In this document: positions 22,910-31,789 of the stretch, one piece after another
Layout of the letters: the number at the start of each line of letters is the position of its first letter
How positions within the stretch are numbered: the stretch's first letter is position 1
Source of the DNA: Candidatus Kuenenia stuttgartensis
GTDB taxonomy: Bacteria > Planctomycetota > Planctomycetia > Gemmatales > Gemmataceae
NCBI GenBank assembly: GCA_945875585.1
Contig: CAMCLK010000016.1
Coordinates: 1-64,000 of the forward strand
Direction of reading: 5' to 3'
DNA length: 64,000 nt
The notes under the pieces: model-generated
Databases searched by the model: none
Told to the model about the DNA's origin: nothing
The model's input: only the letters and a program-made list of their open reading frames with translations
Translations under genes and position numbers: made by a program

Positions 22910-23794
22910 TCAAACACCAGTCCCGCCGTTGCCACCAAAGCCCTTTTGTCCGCCACCAAAGCCGCCGCCTTGGCCAAATTGACCACCGCCAAAGCCGCCT
23001 TGACCACCGCCAAAGCCACCTTGGCCGCCAATAATACCACCTTGGCCGCCACCAATACCACCTTGGCCGCCACCAATACCACCTTGGCCGCCACCAATAC
23101 CGCCTTGGCCACCACCAATACCACCCTGACCACCGCCGAAACCGCCCTGACCGAACTGGCCGCCACCGCCAAAGCCCTGATTACCGCCAAAACCAGATCC
23201 ACCGATATAGGTACCGGGTGGGATCGGAATCACGTTGAATGGGCCACCTATTGCATTAGGCCGAACGATGTTTCCCGGTATGTAACCACCGAATGGGTCG
23301 CTGACACCACCACCACCTAATCCACCGCCTCCGCCAAAACCACCACCGCCACCACCACCAAAACCACCACCGCCTCCGCCAATACCGCCTTGGCCACCAC
23401 CAAAACCGCCCTGACCGCCGCCTTGGCCGCCGCCGAAACCGCCCTGACCGCCACCAAAGCCGCCACCGAAACCGCCTTGGCCGCCTTGCTGACCGCCAAA
23501 TCCACCACCTTGTTGGCCACCAAATCCGCCTTGCTGGCCGCCACCTTGTTGGCCACCAAAGCCACCCTGCTGATTACCGCCCTGATTGCCCTGTTGGCCA
23601 ACGCCACCCTGACCTCCCAAGCTAGTTATGCCACCGATCGTAAGCGGTGGGCGAAGTGGGCCGGGAGGAGACGGCCGTGGCGGCATGGCTGGCCTGAACC
23701 CCTGAGCGGGTGATGAACCCGGAATAAGGAGGAACGCCATTCCTCCCATAAGGAAAGCACCCGCGCCAACACGAATCAGAAATGGCACCGCCAT
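22910..23794 (-). CDS. Secreted glycine-rich repeat protein
   Basis: A 294-residue protein starting at the ATG at 23794, with AGGAG upstream and a signal peptide (AVPFLIRVGAGAFLMGGMAFLLIP, cleavage near SPAQG). After a Pro-rich stretch it becomes low-complexity GGFGGGQGG and GGIGGGQ repeats. A non-repetitive island of about 40 residues (SDPFGGYIPGNIVRPNAIGGPFNVIPIPPGTYIG) interrupts the repeats. The second block holds at least five near-perfect 21-base units (GGIGGGQ) at about 23030-23120. Fully exported Gly/Gln proteins of this type are usually structural or adhesive; no function is established. Repeat expansion by slippage makes the length likely to vary between strains. Tandem terminators follow. 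Confidence 0.8.
   Translation of the reverse strand: MAVPFLIRVGAGAFLMGGMAFLLIPGSSPAQGFRPAMPPRPSPPGPLRPPLTIGGITSLGGQGGVGQQGNQGGNQQGGFGGQQGGGQQGGFGGQQGGGFGGQQGGQGGFGGGFGGGQGGFGGGQGGGQGGFGGGQGGIGGGGGGFGGGGGGGFGGGGGLGGGGVSDPFGGYIPGNIVRPNAIGGPFNVIPIPPGTYIGGSGFGGNQGFGGGGQFGQGGFGGGQGGIGGGQGGIGGGQGGIGGGQGGIGGGQGGIIGGQGGFGGGQGGFGGGQFGQGGGFGGGQKGFGGNGGTGV
23030..23125. repeat. Tandem 21-base repeats within the glycine-rich gene
   Basis: About five consecutive copies of the 21-base unit based on CCACCAATACCACCTTGGCCG (plus-strand reading) encode GGIGGGQ each. Copies differ at one or two positions only, chiefly CCA/CCG third positions, which indicates recent duplication. Confidence 0.8.
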
Positions 23795-24284
23795 GTATAA
23801 GACTCCTGGATACCGCGGGAATGATTCCCTGCTCCCCACCCTCGTTCAGTTCATTAATATTTGTTCGCGTTTGGCACGTGGTCAAGCAAGGATTACACGC
23901 ATCTTCTCAAAATTGTCGTCAATCCCCGCACGATCGCCAAACCTGTCAAACAACTAACGCAAGCCAAACAAATTCTTGCACCTCAATGATGCTGTCCCAT
24001 AGCTAACATGGCGCTTTTCATAACAATTGTCGCATTTTTCAGCAATATCTCAATGCAATGTTTATGTCGAGAATTGTATTTGAACAAACAGCAACATCGC
24101 ACTCGCATTATGCTGCAATACAAATGTGGCAGATTATAAAAAGGAAGAAACGGGTTGCACTGAGTTCATTGGTTATCAGAGCGATTTGTTGCCAACAGAT
24201 TTTTATGGAAAACAGCAATCCAACCGTGGCTCCAGCCCAAGCTATTCGACTTGGACTGGAGATTGATACTTTTAGACAGACATG
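23795..24284. other. Long AT-rich intergenic region
   Basis: These 490 bases lie between the glycine-rich gene (start at 23794) and the stop of the leftward ThuA gene. The region is AT-rich from about 23950 to 24230. I see no convincing open reading frame, RNA gene or terminator in it. It should contain the promoter of the glycine-rich gene. Confidence 0.35.
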
Positions 24285-25043
24285 CTACTTAGCAGTGCCA
24301 GCAGCCCAAGACACGCCCTGCACCAGCAGTTTTTGGAAAGGCACTCCCTGCATGGCTGCGACATCGTGCCCCAGTACGTTTTCAACCACGCGGCCCTTGC
24401 CATATTGGGCAATCCACACCACAGGTTCGTGCTTGCCAGAATTCTTGGGATCGATCTTGGAATCAGCAAACGCCGTGGCCAGGACTGTGCTTTCCGGGAA
24501 CATCACCGAGTTTTGGTAAAGCTCGTCAGGGCCGTGCATGAATTCAGTGACTCCAGCAGTCACCGGGTGGTCTTTGCGAACTGTTACGGAGAAAGCATGG
24601 GGCTTGCCGTGGTTGCCCTGCTTGCGCCAACCGCCTGCCAGAGCGCGCTCATATTCCTTATCGATGGCCGAATCCGTCGTGAAGGCTGAAGAGGCCCAGT
24701 GGTACACGTACAAGCCCTTGCCACCTTGAATGGCGTCGAGGAATGCCTGCTTGTTTTCGTTGGACCAAACACTGGCAGGATTGTCTTTGGCCCCCTTGGG
24801 GGTGTTCCGGTAGTTGAGCACCAGAACATCGAACCGCTTGAGGTTCTCAGGTGTCAGGTCCTTCGACGGTGTTTCGGTCACTTCGACCGTATGACCAGCT
24901 TTGGCAAGCAAGTCCTTAATGAATGGTGCGGTCTGCTTCCAAGCGTGGTATTCGTCGCCTGTAATGACAAGAACCTTGGCAGCGCGAGCCTCTGTTGCAG
25001 AGATCGCGAATGCTAGCGCAAACAGTGATAAAAATCGTGCCAT
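24285..25043 (-). CDS. Secreted ThuA-domain protein
   Basis: A 252-residue protein with a signal peptide (ARFLSLFALAFAISATEARA) from the ATG at 25043. The ThuA-like fold resembles glutamine amidotransferase class I: KVLVITGDEYHAWKQTAPF, FDVLVLNYRNTP, QGGKGLYVYHWASSAF, HPVTAGVTEFMHGPDELY, and PVVWIAQYGKGRVVENVLGHD. ThuA proteins are linked to trehalose and other disaccharide use, and planctomycetes encode many exported copies. Exact activity is unknown. It is divergent from the MscS gene across 316 bases. Confidence 0.9.
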   Translation of the reverse strand: MARFLSLFALAFAISATEARAAKVLVITGDEYHAWKQTAPFIKDLLAKAGHTVEVTETPSKDLTPENLKRFDVLVLNYRNTPKGAKDNPASVWSNENKQAFLDAIQGGKGLYVYHWASSAFTTDSAIDKEYERALAGGWRKQGNHGKPHAFSVTVRKDHPVTAGVTEFMHGPDELYQNSVMFPESTVLATAFADSKIDPKNSGKHEPVVWIAQYGKGRVVENVLGHDVAAMQGVPFQKLLVQGVSWAAGTAK

Positions 25044-25359
25044 GAGAGGTACGGCCTTGTGGGTATTGGTGTCATTGAGCCGGAGCAATTCCTAAATCTC
25101 CGGACACGACCATGGAACCACAACTTCCAAGGACAGGCAACCATCAACACGGTCAGAGTACTGCAGGTTCCCCCCAATAACCCAACGTGTGAATCTGTGA
25201 ATTTCACAAGGAAATGGGAAGGCACCGCCTGAGCCTTGCAGATTGAGAGGCCCTGTGAGCAGAAGACGAAAGTGCCTGCGGACCCGATCTTTCTTTTGGA
25301 AGCGGCTTGAGCTTAGCCTGTTGGCAGCCGGAAAACCCGGCCCTAGGGAGTTCGCGTCT
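25044..25359. other. Divergent intergenic region
   Basis: These 316 bases separate the ThuA and MscS genes and should hold both promoters. I see no clear boxes, repeats or RNA structure. AGGGAG at about 25345-25350 is the ribosome binding site of the MscS gene. Confidence 0.35.
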
Positions 25360-28281
25360 ATGAGAAGCATGTGCTATCGGTTGGTGGTCATGCTGTTGGT
25401 CGTTCTGGCAGTGGGTGCTCCGCGCCTGCACGGATGGCCACAGACCGTAGATCTGTCTGCAGGCACGGCATTTCCGAGCATGGAAGATCCGTTGCTTGGC
25501 CGAATCACGCCCCGACAAATGCTGGAAACATTTTACTTTGCCCTAGAGGGGCTCGATCACCGCCCAGACCTTCTCTCGTCTGCTACCCGTTGCCTCGACA
25601 ACACCCTGTATCAGGGCGACGCGATGATGTTGGGTCTGGCAGCGGTTCATATGGGAGAAATTCTCGACCATTTCGATCTTTCGCATAATTCGTTGCCGGA
25701 AACGACAACATCGCAGGAAGTAGTTCTGTTTTCGTCTGACGATTTCAGAATCGCTTTACGTCATATCCCGGGAGACGGTTGGAGATTCAGCCCGGAAACC
25801 GTGAAATCGATCCCGGACATGCGCCGGGAAGTCTTTCGCCTGCGTCGCGAATCCCAAGGTACCAAACCCACGGGCAACTTCGTGGAAGGCCGCCGAACAC
25901 CGGAAATGACGCTAAAATCACTCCGCGATGCGATTGCCCGCCGCGACTTCGTGGAAGCAGCAAGCTGCCTCGACAGCACAGGGATTTCTCCCCGCCTTTG
26001 GGTCACCCGAGGGCCGATGCTGGCACGGCAACTGGCGTTTGTCTTCCAGCGCGCTGGGTTCCTGTATGGTGCCGAGGTTCCTAACGACCCGGCAGGCGTG
26101 CGCTACACATGGTTTGCATCCCAGCGAGGGCGCATTGCGCTGGAACGCATCACGGGGGCCGACGGCAAAGAAGCGTGGTTGTTTAACCGGGCAACCCTTG
26201 AAACCCTGCCGGCGCTCGTGGAACAAGCACGCGGGCAGTTACCCGATCCACGGTGGGTGCGCCTTGGTTTAGGCCTTGGGCCCGAAATTTTAAGGGAACA
26301 GGAAACCAGTAACAATGCTGCCCGGCCAGCAGCAGGCACGCTTCCGGAAGGGCAAGAAACACCGCGGGCCTTGGTAACCACATTTTTCCGCCTGTGCGAG
26401 GAATTGAAAGCCTCACGCAAAGTGCGGGATCCGCTTGCCAATTGCCTCGATCTGGGGCCGTTGAAGAACCGTCTGGGCCGTGAAGTGAGCCCAGTTCGCA
26501 TCGCCTTGAACCTTGATGCGGTACTCCGTTCAATGGATCTTGAACTAGGCGCCATTTCCGATCTCTGGAACGATGAACCGCACACGTTAAAAGGCGGAGC
26601 GCAGAATACAGAGGTCACCATGCGCCGTATGGATGACGGCGCATGGCGATTCGACTACGACACGCTTTTGCGATTACCCGATGTTTATGCGAAACTGACG
26701 GCCAATCAAAAGACCGCTCGGGAACGTAATAACGACTTCAGTACACCTCGGGAAACATACGCGACGTTTGAATGGAGCGTTTACCGCCAAGATATGGAAC
26801 GGGCCATGGAGTGCTTGGACCTAACCGATATCCCATCTGCGGCACGCAACGGCTTGGGTCCGCGCCTGGCATGGAAAATCAGATACTATCTCGACCGCAA
26901 AAAGTTGATTATACCTCAGGAAGCCCCCAATCAGGCAGAGGGACGCCGGTGGACTCCTTTCCGTGCCGAGGGTGGCGATTCGGTCATGCTCACCCGCAAG
27001 ACTACCGATCCGTGGAAAGACCGTTGGTTGTTCACGGCAGATTCACTCTCGAGAATTGAAAAGATATTCCCCAGTGTCATTGGTAAGGAAACTCTGCCGG
27101 AAGTAGCATCTTCCTACTGGTACCGCGAAGGCCCACAATTTTTTGAATGCCCAGCCGTATGGCTTCACGTTCGCATGCCTGATGCCTTGCGCATTCCCTT
27201 GGGGCCGCTGGAAGCTTATCAGTGGATCGGAATCGCCGTGATTCTGGGTGGGGCCTACACTATCGGTTGGCTTGCTACCCAAATTGCAAATATCGTCACG
27301 CTGCTACTGCTGAAGCGAACAGGGGTCACACTGCCTTGCGGCACCGTATTCAGACGCTTGCGCCCCATCCGCATGCTGGTTGCTTTCGTTGCCATCCTCT
27401 GGGGCATGGACATGCTCGACATGCCCATTCATTTCGAAAAAGCATTCCTACCGGCATCGAAGGCATTTGCCATCTTCTTGGCATTGTGGGCCTGCTACAG
27501 ACTCACCGACCTGATGCTCGACATCCAAAGAAACCGGCCGCTGAATGAAGAACGCGCCGGACTCCACGACCTGCTCGCCCCCACCGTGGCAAGCTTGGTC
27601 AAAATGGCCTTCTTTCTGGTTTCAGGCTATTTCCTCATCGATCTGCTGGGCGACCGCGACTTACTCACGCGAATCCTGGCTGGGCTTGGAATCGTTGGTC
27701 TGGCCATCTCGCTAGCAGCTCAAGATGCGATCAAGCATTTCTTTGGCACCCTCTTGTTGATATCAGAACGGCCATTTCGCATCGGAGATCGCATTATTAT
27801 CGACAAGCACCGTGGCGTGGTTGAAACCGTTGGGTTCCGCTCAACTCGCATACGGACAGACAAAGGCACCCAAGTGATTCTGCCCAACAGCGTGCTCGCT
27901 GAAGGCACTGTCGAAAATCTGGGGCGGCGCGATCGGCATTTTGAAAGGCTCACGCTGCCACTCATTGCAGATGCCTCCCCGGAGCGTCGCGAAGCGTTTC
28001 TACAAGGAATCCGCGCCACGTGCCGCGAGATGGCCCCTTGGTCGAAGCGGGAACCCAACGTTGAATGGGTCGCGGCATTCGCCGACAAGCCTATTCAGGT
28101 TCGAATTCGAGTCTGGTTGCCTGGATGGGGTGGCAAATCGTCCATTGAAGGCAGGTATCTGTTCCTCGAACGCGTCGCACTGTTGGCATCGGTTCATGGC
28201 ATTCAATTCGCGGAAGACGTGCTGCCCAACCTGCCGGGCGAAACATTACGATTGCCACTTGGAAAAGTTCGTTCCGCTTGA
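25360..28281 (+). CDS. Large MscS-family mechanosensitive channel with four N-terminal repeats
   Basis: A 973-residue membrane protein. The ATG at 25360 starts a signal peptide (CYRLVVMLLVVLAVGAPRLHG) and has AGGGAG upstream. Residues 48-580 contain four copies of a module of about 100 residues. Each opens with TPxxxLxxF, has a CLD motif about 25 residues later, and closes with WRF/WLF-(x)4-(T/S)L: starts near residues 48, 178, 333 and 461, closures near 140, 272, 428 and 555. About five membrane segments follow (residues 612-800). The last, LGIVGLAISLAAQDAIKHFFG, is the pore-lining helix of MscS. The beta domain, PFRIGDRIIIDKHRGVVETVGFRSTRIRTDKG, comes next. The channel should open under hypo-osmotic membrane tension. 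The repeats would lie in the periplasm; their role is unknown. Confidence 0.9.
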   Translation: MRSMCYRLVVMLLVVLAVGAPRLHGWPQTVDLSAGTAFPSMEDPLLGRITPRQMLETFYFALEGLDHRPDLLSSATRCLDNTLYQGDAMMLGLAAVHMGEILDHFDLSHNSLPETTTSQEVVLFSSDDFRIALRHIPGDGWRFSPETVKSIPDMRREVFRLRRESQGTKPTGNFVEGRRTPEMTLKSLRDAIARRDFVEAASCLDSTGISPRLWVTRGPMLARQLAFVFQRAGFLYGAEVPNDPAGVRYTWFASQRGRIALERITGADGKEAWLFNRATLETLPALVEQARGQLPDPRWVRLGLGLGPEILREQETSNNAARPAAGTLPEGQETPRALVTTFFRLCEELKASRKVRDPLANCLDLGPLKNRLGREVSPVRIALNLDAVLRSMDLELGAISDLWNDEPHTLKGGAQNTEVTMRRMDDGAWRFDYDTLLRLPDVYAKLTANQKTARERNNDFSTPRETYATFEWSVYRQDMERAMECLDLTDIPSAARNGLGPRLAWKIRYYLDRKKLIIPQEAPNQAEGRRWTPFRAEGGDSVMLTRKTTDPWKDRWLFTADSLSRIEKIFPSVIGKETLPEVASSYWYREGPQFFECPAVWLHVRMPDALRIPLGPLEAYQWIGIAVILGGAYTIGWLATQIANIVTLLLLKRTGVTLPCGTVFRRLRPIRMLVAFVAILWGMDMLDMPIHFEKAFLPASKAFAIFLALWACYRLTDLMLDIQRNRPLNEERAGLHDLLAPTVASLVKMAFFLVSGYFLIDLLGDRDLLTRILAGLGIVGLAISLAAQDAIKHFFGTLLLISERPFRIGDRIIIDKHRGVVETVGFRSTRIRTDKGTQVILPNSVLAEGTVENLGRRDRHFERLTLPLIADASPERREAFLQGIRATCREMAPWSKREPNVEWVAAFADKPIQVRIRVWLPGWGGKSSIEGRYLFLERVALLASVHGIQFAEDVLPNLPGETLRLPLGKVRSA

Positions 28282-28317
28282 CGGTGCGAGCGGCGTACAA
28301 TGCCAGCGGAGGTTGGC

Positions 28318-28869
28318 ATGAACGCGATACGTCCGCTCGTGCGGGATCTTACTTTTCAGGTATTTGGCAGGGCACTGCATCCTGAATTATTTGATACCGT
28401 GGCAACCCGTCGCGTAACATGGCGCGACGCTGTGGTTGAAGTTGGGGTCCTACCTACTGGTCACTGGATCCGCTTCAGCCGCCATGGCTTTACCGTCTGG
28501 GAAATAGCCTCAGACCGGACACAGGCATTACCGGAATTAGGTTGCCTCTTCCGTGGCCGCCTGAGGCAGGAACGCAGACTGGCGCTACTTCCAGGTGGGT
28601 GCCCCCGCTACGAGGCCAGTTACTCTCTGGAAGTGCTAGACGCGGAGGCTTTCGACAAGGTTCATGATGAAATTGTAACTTCCGGGAAGAACAGGGGCAT
28701 GCTTCACGCCTTTCCCGATGAAATCCGCGAGACCTCACCACTATCACATCTGGTTGTCGAAGGGCGGGATGGACTTGTTATCGCCTCCAGTTTCCATACC
28801 TTCCCATCGGAACGTGCGATCGTGCGCACGGTATCGATGTTTGAGTGGGCCAGACTTCCTGGCCAATAA
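28318..28869 (+). CDS. DUF2617-family protein
   Basis: A 183-residue soluble protein starting MNAIRPLVRDLTFQVFGRALHPELF. I recognise this N-terminus as DUF2617, seen in planctomycetes and actinobacteria. WIRFSRHGFTVWEI and the later HTFPSERAIVRTVSMFE are further conserved blocks. Function is unknown. The ATG at 28318 has GGAGG 6 bases upstream; a codon 6 residues earlier lacks a site. The gene starts 36 bases after the MscS gene and ends 31 bases before the aldolase gene, so the three may form one transcript. Confidence 0.7.
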   Translation: MNAIRPLVRDLTFQVFGRALHPELFDTVATRRVTWRDAVVEVGVLPTGHWIRFSRHGFTVWEIASDRTQALPELGCLFRGRLRQERRLALLPGGCPRYEASYSLEVLDAEAFDKVHDEIVTSGKNRGMLHAFPDEIRETSPLSHLVVEGRDGLVIASSFHTFPSERAIVRTVSMFEWARLPGQ

Positions 28870-28900
28870 AATGATCGCCCCGAAGGTGGAGACAAACCGG

Positions 28901-29554
28901 ATGGCTCGTGAAGAAGATCTGCGTCGGGTGCTTGATTGTGGAATTGTCGCGGTGGTTCGCTCCACCGAAAGCGCGCCGTTGGTCGATGTCTGCCGGGCAC
29001 TTGTAGATGGCGGCATTGATGTTGCCGAAATCACCTTCACAGTGCCCGATGCCCTCGATGTTCTTAAGGCCACGCGCAAGGCACTGGGCGACCGCATACT
29101 TCTGGGTGCGGGAACTGTTCTCGACGCCGAAACAGCCCGGGCCGCATTTCTGGCAGGTGCTGAGTATCTCGTATCTCCAACCCTCGATTTAGACGTTATC
29201 CGCATGGCACGCCGTTACGGCAAACTTGTCATGCCGGGTTGCTTCACACCAACCGAGGCGTTGCAGGCATGGCAGGCCGGTGCCGATATCATTAAGGTTT
29301 TCCCAGCCGAGTTGCTCGGGCCTGGCTTTTTCAAGGCCATGCGCGGGCCTTTACCTCAAATAAGACTAATGCCCACAGGTGGCGTGGACCTAAAAACAGC
29401 GCATTCATTTTTGGAAGCTGGGGCTTGCTGTCTTGGCTTGGGTAGCCAGTTGATCGATCCCAAAGCCGTGGCCGCCCGACAATTCGACACCATCAGCGAA
29501 ACCGCGCGGAAATACCGCGATATCGTTAAGGCATATCGCGCTTCCCAAAAATAA
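28901..29554 (+). CDS. eda: 2-dehydro-3-deoxyphosphogluconate (KDPG) aldolase
   Basis: The 217-residue class I aldolase splits KDPG into pyruvate and glyceraldehyde-3-phosphate; some members also use KHG or KDPGal. The TIM-barrel motifs are complete: VAEITFTVPDA with Glu43, GAGTVLDAETARAAFLAGAEYLVSP, MPGCFTPTEAL, and DIIKVFPAELLG with the Schiff-base Lys132, then MPTGGVDL. The ATG at 28901 follows GGAG by about 10 bases and gives the family length; the ATG at 28871 has no site. No edd gene lies beside it, so an Entner-Doudoroff role is not proven by context. A terminator follows. Confidence 0.92.
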   Translation: MAREEDLRRVLDCGIVAVVRSTESAPLVDVCRALVDGGIDVAEITFTVPDALDVLKATRKALGDRILLGAGTVLDAETARAAFLAGAEYLVSPTLDLDVIRMARRYGKLVMPGCFTPTEALQAWQAGADIIKVFPAELLGPGFFKAMRGPLPQIRLMPTGGVDLKTAHSFLEAGACCLGLGSQLIDPKAVAARQFDTISETARKYRDIVKAYRASQK

Positions 29555-29585
29555 TGCTGAGGCTCGATCAGTTCTGACATTCTTG

Positions 29586-29620
29586 ACGGATTGCGCGTGA
29601 AAAAGCGCGATCCGTTTGTT
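29586..29620 (+). terminator. Intrinsic terminator of eda
   Basis: An 11-bp stem (ACGGATTGCGC at 29586-29596 with GCGCGATCCGT at 29605-29615, one G-T pair, 8-base loop) is followed by TTTGTTATT. Confidence 0.8.
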
Positions 29621-29663
29621 ATTACAAGCAATCAAGCCAAAACAACCACGCTTTGCCGCGATT

Positions 29664-30119
29664 TCAATAGCTGGCTTGCTCTTTCGCGGCAGCTTCAAAT
29701 ACTTGAAATTCCAAACCGCGCTCGAAAAATTCATCAGACTTTAATTCCGTCATCATCTTCTCGGTCAACGTCTGCAAGATTTGCTTTGTCGCTATCTGTC
29801 TGGGTGTCATATTGGGGTAATTGGCCTCCATGGCGACATGGTAATACGGTTTTTGGTTGTTAAGGCAAACCCACAAGTCTGTCATTTCATTGAATGATAT
29901 CTCATTGCGCATATAGTCCCGAATCAGTTCCACCTTGCTATCCATGCGTGAAATCACACGATTCTGTAATTGAGTCAGGGCAAGATCCTTCTCACACAGT
30001 TGCTGCATGGATGGTGCGGCAGAATCCGAATTGCCAGCAATAGGCAGACCGGTTGCCCCCACACACAGGATTCCAAGCGCGCAAGCAGCAAAACCACCAC
30101 CCAACACAAAACGATTCAT
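29664..30119 (-). CDS. Small secreted protein of unknown function
   Basis: A 151-residue protein with a clear signal peptide (RFVLGGGFAACALGILCVGATGLP). The mature part is helical and contains QLCEKDLALTQLQNRVISRMDSKVELIRDYMRNE, then WVCLNNQKPYYHVAMEANYPNMTPRQIATKQILQTL. Two cysteines (in LCEKD and WVCLN) could form one disulphide. I do not recognise a family. A GGAGGTTTACC site lies directly before the ATG. Confidence 0.75.
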   Translation of the reverse strand: MNRFVLGGGFAACALGILCVGATGLPIAGNSDSAAPSMQQLCEKDLALTQLQNRVISRMDSKVELIRDYMRNEISFNEMTDLWVCLNNQKPYYHVAMEANYPNMTPRQIATKQILQTLTEKMMTELKSDEFFERGLEFQVFEAAAKEQASY

Positions 30120-30497
30120 GGTAAACCTCCAATGAACGGGACAAGATCTGAATTGTTATTCTGGACAAACAACATTCAGATCAGGCAAAGACTGAAAGAG
30201 GGTTTCAAGAATCTTCTGCGGAAACACCTTTTACAAAGCAAACCGTAGGCCATTGAATAAAAAAGACGTTAAACGCTTGCTTGACATGAGGTTGCGATCG
30301 GTTAACCAGAAATCAGTTGTGCCATATGAGGCAGGTGGTGCCTTGATATGCCGCACGAAGTGCCTCAAATATGTCATGTGGCTGGTGAAACAGGATCTCT
30401 TCCGGCCCAAAGAGGTCAAGCCCTAAGGTGCCGGCCATTTTCATGGCTACACCTTAGACACAAATGTCAATCTGGACAAAATGGAAGATGCTTCGTG
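30120..30497. other. Intergenic region upstream of the small secreted gene
   Basis: These 378 bases contain one imperfect hairpin: CTAAGGTG (30423-30430) with CACCTTAG (30450-30457), and an inner GCCA/TGGC. It may end serpin transcription, though no U tract follows on the minus strand. A 62-codon frame at 30231-30419 has no protein-like features. Nothing else is visible. Confidence 0.35.
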
Positions 30498-31721
30498 TCA
30501 GGATTTGGCTACAGGTTCACGCACACGACCCAAGAAGAGTAGGCCGCCCGTGCCATGGTCCCGTATGGCTACAAGAAATGGCTGGTCTACCACAAAACGG
30601 CGGATCGGTTGGGAAGGTGCGGATCTAACACCTATGGCAACAGCAGTGGCTGCAGCGGCTTCAGCACCCTGCTCATCGACTTTAAGAACAGCCTTGTGGA
30701 GCACCGCGTCGATCTGAAGCTGTTCCTTGCCACCATTCATGCCGGCAAATTCAGCACGACCACGCTCAAACGCGCGCACCATGCCTAATTTTTTCAGCGC
30801 ATCATTGAGGCTAAAGCGGGTATCGACTTCAAAACGGGGCAACCGTAATTCGACCTTTTGTGCTGCTACACTAGAAGAGGTCAATTCCTCGAGGCGAGCC
30901 AGCGTGAATGACGATTCTAGTTCCGCTAAGGCGTGCCTCTTTTTGGGAAGCACAAACACCACGCTGCGATCAGCACCTTTGCAATCCAGCGCCAGACTTG
31001 TAGCCGACTCGTCTTCTCGAAGAACAAATCGACCCTGCTGATTCATCATCGGCAATTTCTTGAAGACACCGGGTGCCGTTTCGAACGGCAGTTCCATCGT
31101 TTTGGACTTGGTGAAGGGCAGGACCCAATCCCCTTTGAAATGAATGGCATTGGCCAGCACCAGTCGAGTCAACGGGGTCAGAACACCCGAGGGGATCAGA
31201 TCTTTGATCATGTCACGCGTTTGGCTGGCGACCCAAGCGTTGATGCGGGCGCGCGCAGGCTCGGGAGTACCGAAATCCACCTGCTCTAGTGGAGCATCAA
31301 AGCCGTTATTTAGCCTCGCTGTGAATTCTGGAAGAAACCCATAACCAGATTGGCCAAACAAGCGGTTGGCCAGTTGAACCTGACGGCCCGGTTTATCGGC
31401 ACGCAAGGCACCAATCAGTTCCTTCCAGGCAGGATCAAGAGATGGATCTCCTGCGGCAAATCCTAGAACCTTCGCCATCTGCTCACGTGTTTCACCTTGG
31501 GCACCGCATGCTGTCATTCCCAACGCAGCAGCAATGCTGGTGGGCGACAAAAACGCGTTTTTGGCAGGATCCTGTTCCCGCAACAACGACCAGCCGAAGC
31601 CATTGCTGGCTTTGCTGAGACCAGCAGTGGCATCTGCGGGTGCCCCAATCACGTCATCGGGCATCAGCAGACCTCCAAGACTCGCTGCCAATGCCGACTT
31701 CAAGACCGCTCGCCGTTGCAT
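30498..31721 (-). CDS. Secreted serpin with an antithrombin-like reactive loop
   Basis: A 407-residue serpin. The ATG at 31721 begins a twin-arginine-like signal (MQRRAVLKSALAASLGG). The fold is full length: NAFLSPTSIAAALGM, LANRLFGQ, LVLANAIHFKGDW, PFLVAIRDHGTGGLLFLGRV. The hinge EQGAEAAAATAVAIG has the small residues needed for loop insertion, so it should be inhibitory. Counting from the hinge (P15 Gly, P14 Ala, P8 Thr) puts P1-P1' at Arg366-Ser367, codons 30621-30626. Arg at P1 points to trypsin-like targets. The gene lies 68 bases after an aldehyde dehydrogenase and a short secA gene on the same strand. Its natural target is unknown; defence against exogenous proteases or control of an own exported protease are both possible. 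Confidence 0.93.
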   Translation of the reverse strand: MQRRAVLKSALAASLGGLLMPDDVIGAPADATAGLSKASNGFGWSLLREQDPAKNAFLSPTSIAAALGMTACGAQGETREQMAKVLGFAAGDPSLDPAWKELIGALRADKPGRQVQLANRLFGQSGYGFLPEFTARLNNGFDAPLEQVDFGTPEPARARINAWVASQTRDMIKDLIPSGVLTPLTRLVLANAIHFKGDWVLPFTKSKTMELPFETAPGVFKKLPMMNQQGRFVLREDESATSLALDCKGADRSVVFVLPKKRHALAELESSFTLARLEELTSSSVAAQKVELRLPRFEVDTRFSLNDALKKLGMVRAFERGRAEFAGMNGGKEQLQIDAVLHKAVLKVDEQGAEAAAATAVAIGVRSAPSQPIRRFVVDQPFLVAIRDHGTGGLLFLGRVREPVAKS

Positions 31722-31789
31722 AGGACACCACCTTTCGCGGAACAAAAACCTACCATCGAGACGATGCTGGGTGCCCTGAAGTTGTGGAA

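Noticed and set aside
22820-23713. Ala/Thr-rich frames opposite the glycine-rich gene, and the thought of a CRISPR array there
   Set aside because: The repeats are contiguous 21-base coding units without unique spacers. The opposite-strand frames are mirror translations of GGIGGGQ codons.
30231-30419. 62-codon minus-strand frame in the serpin downstream region
   Set aside because: No ribosome binding site, odd composition and no recognisable fold.
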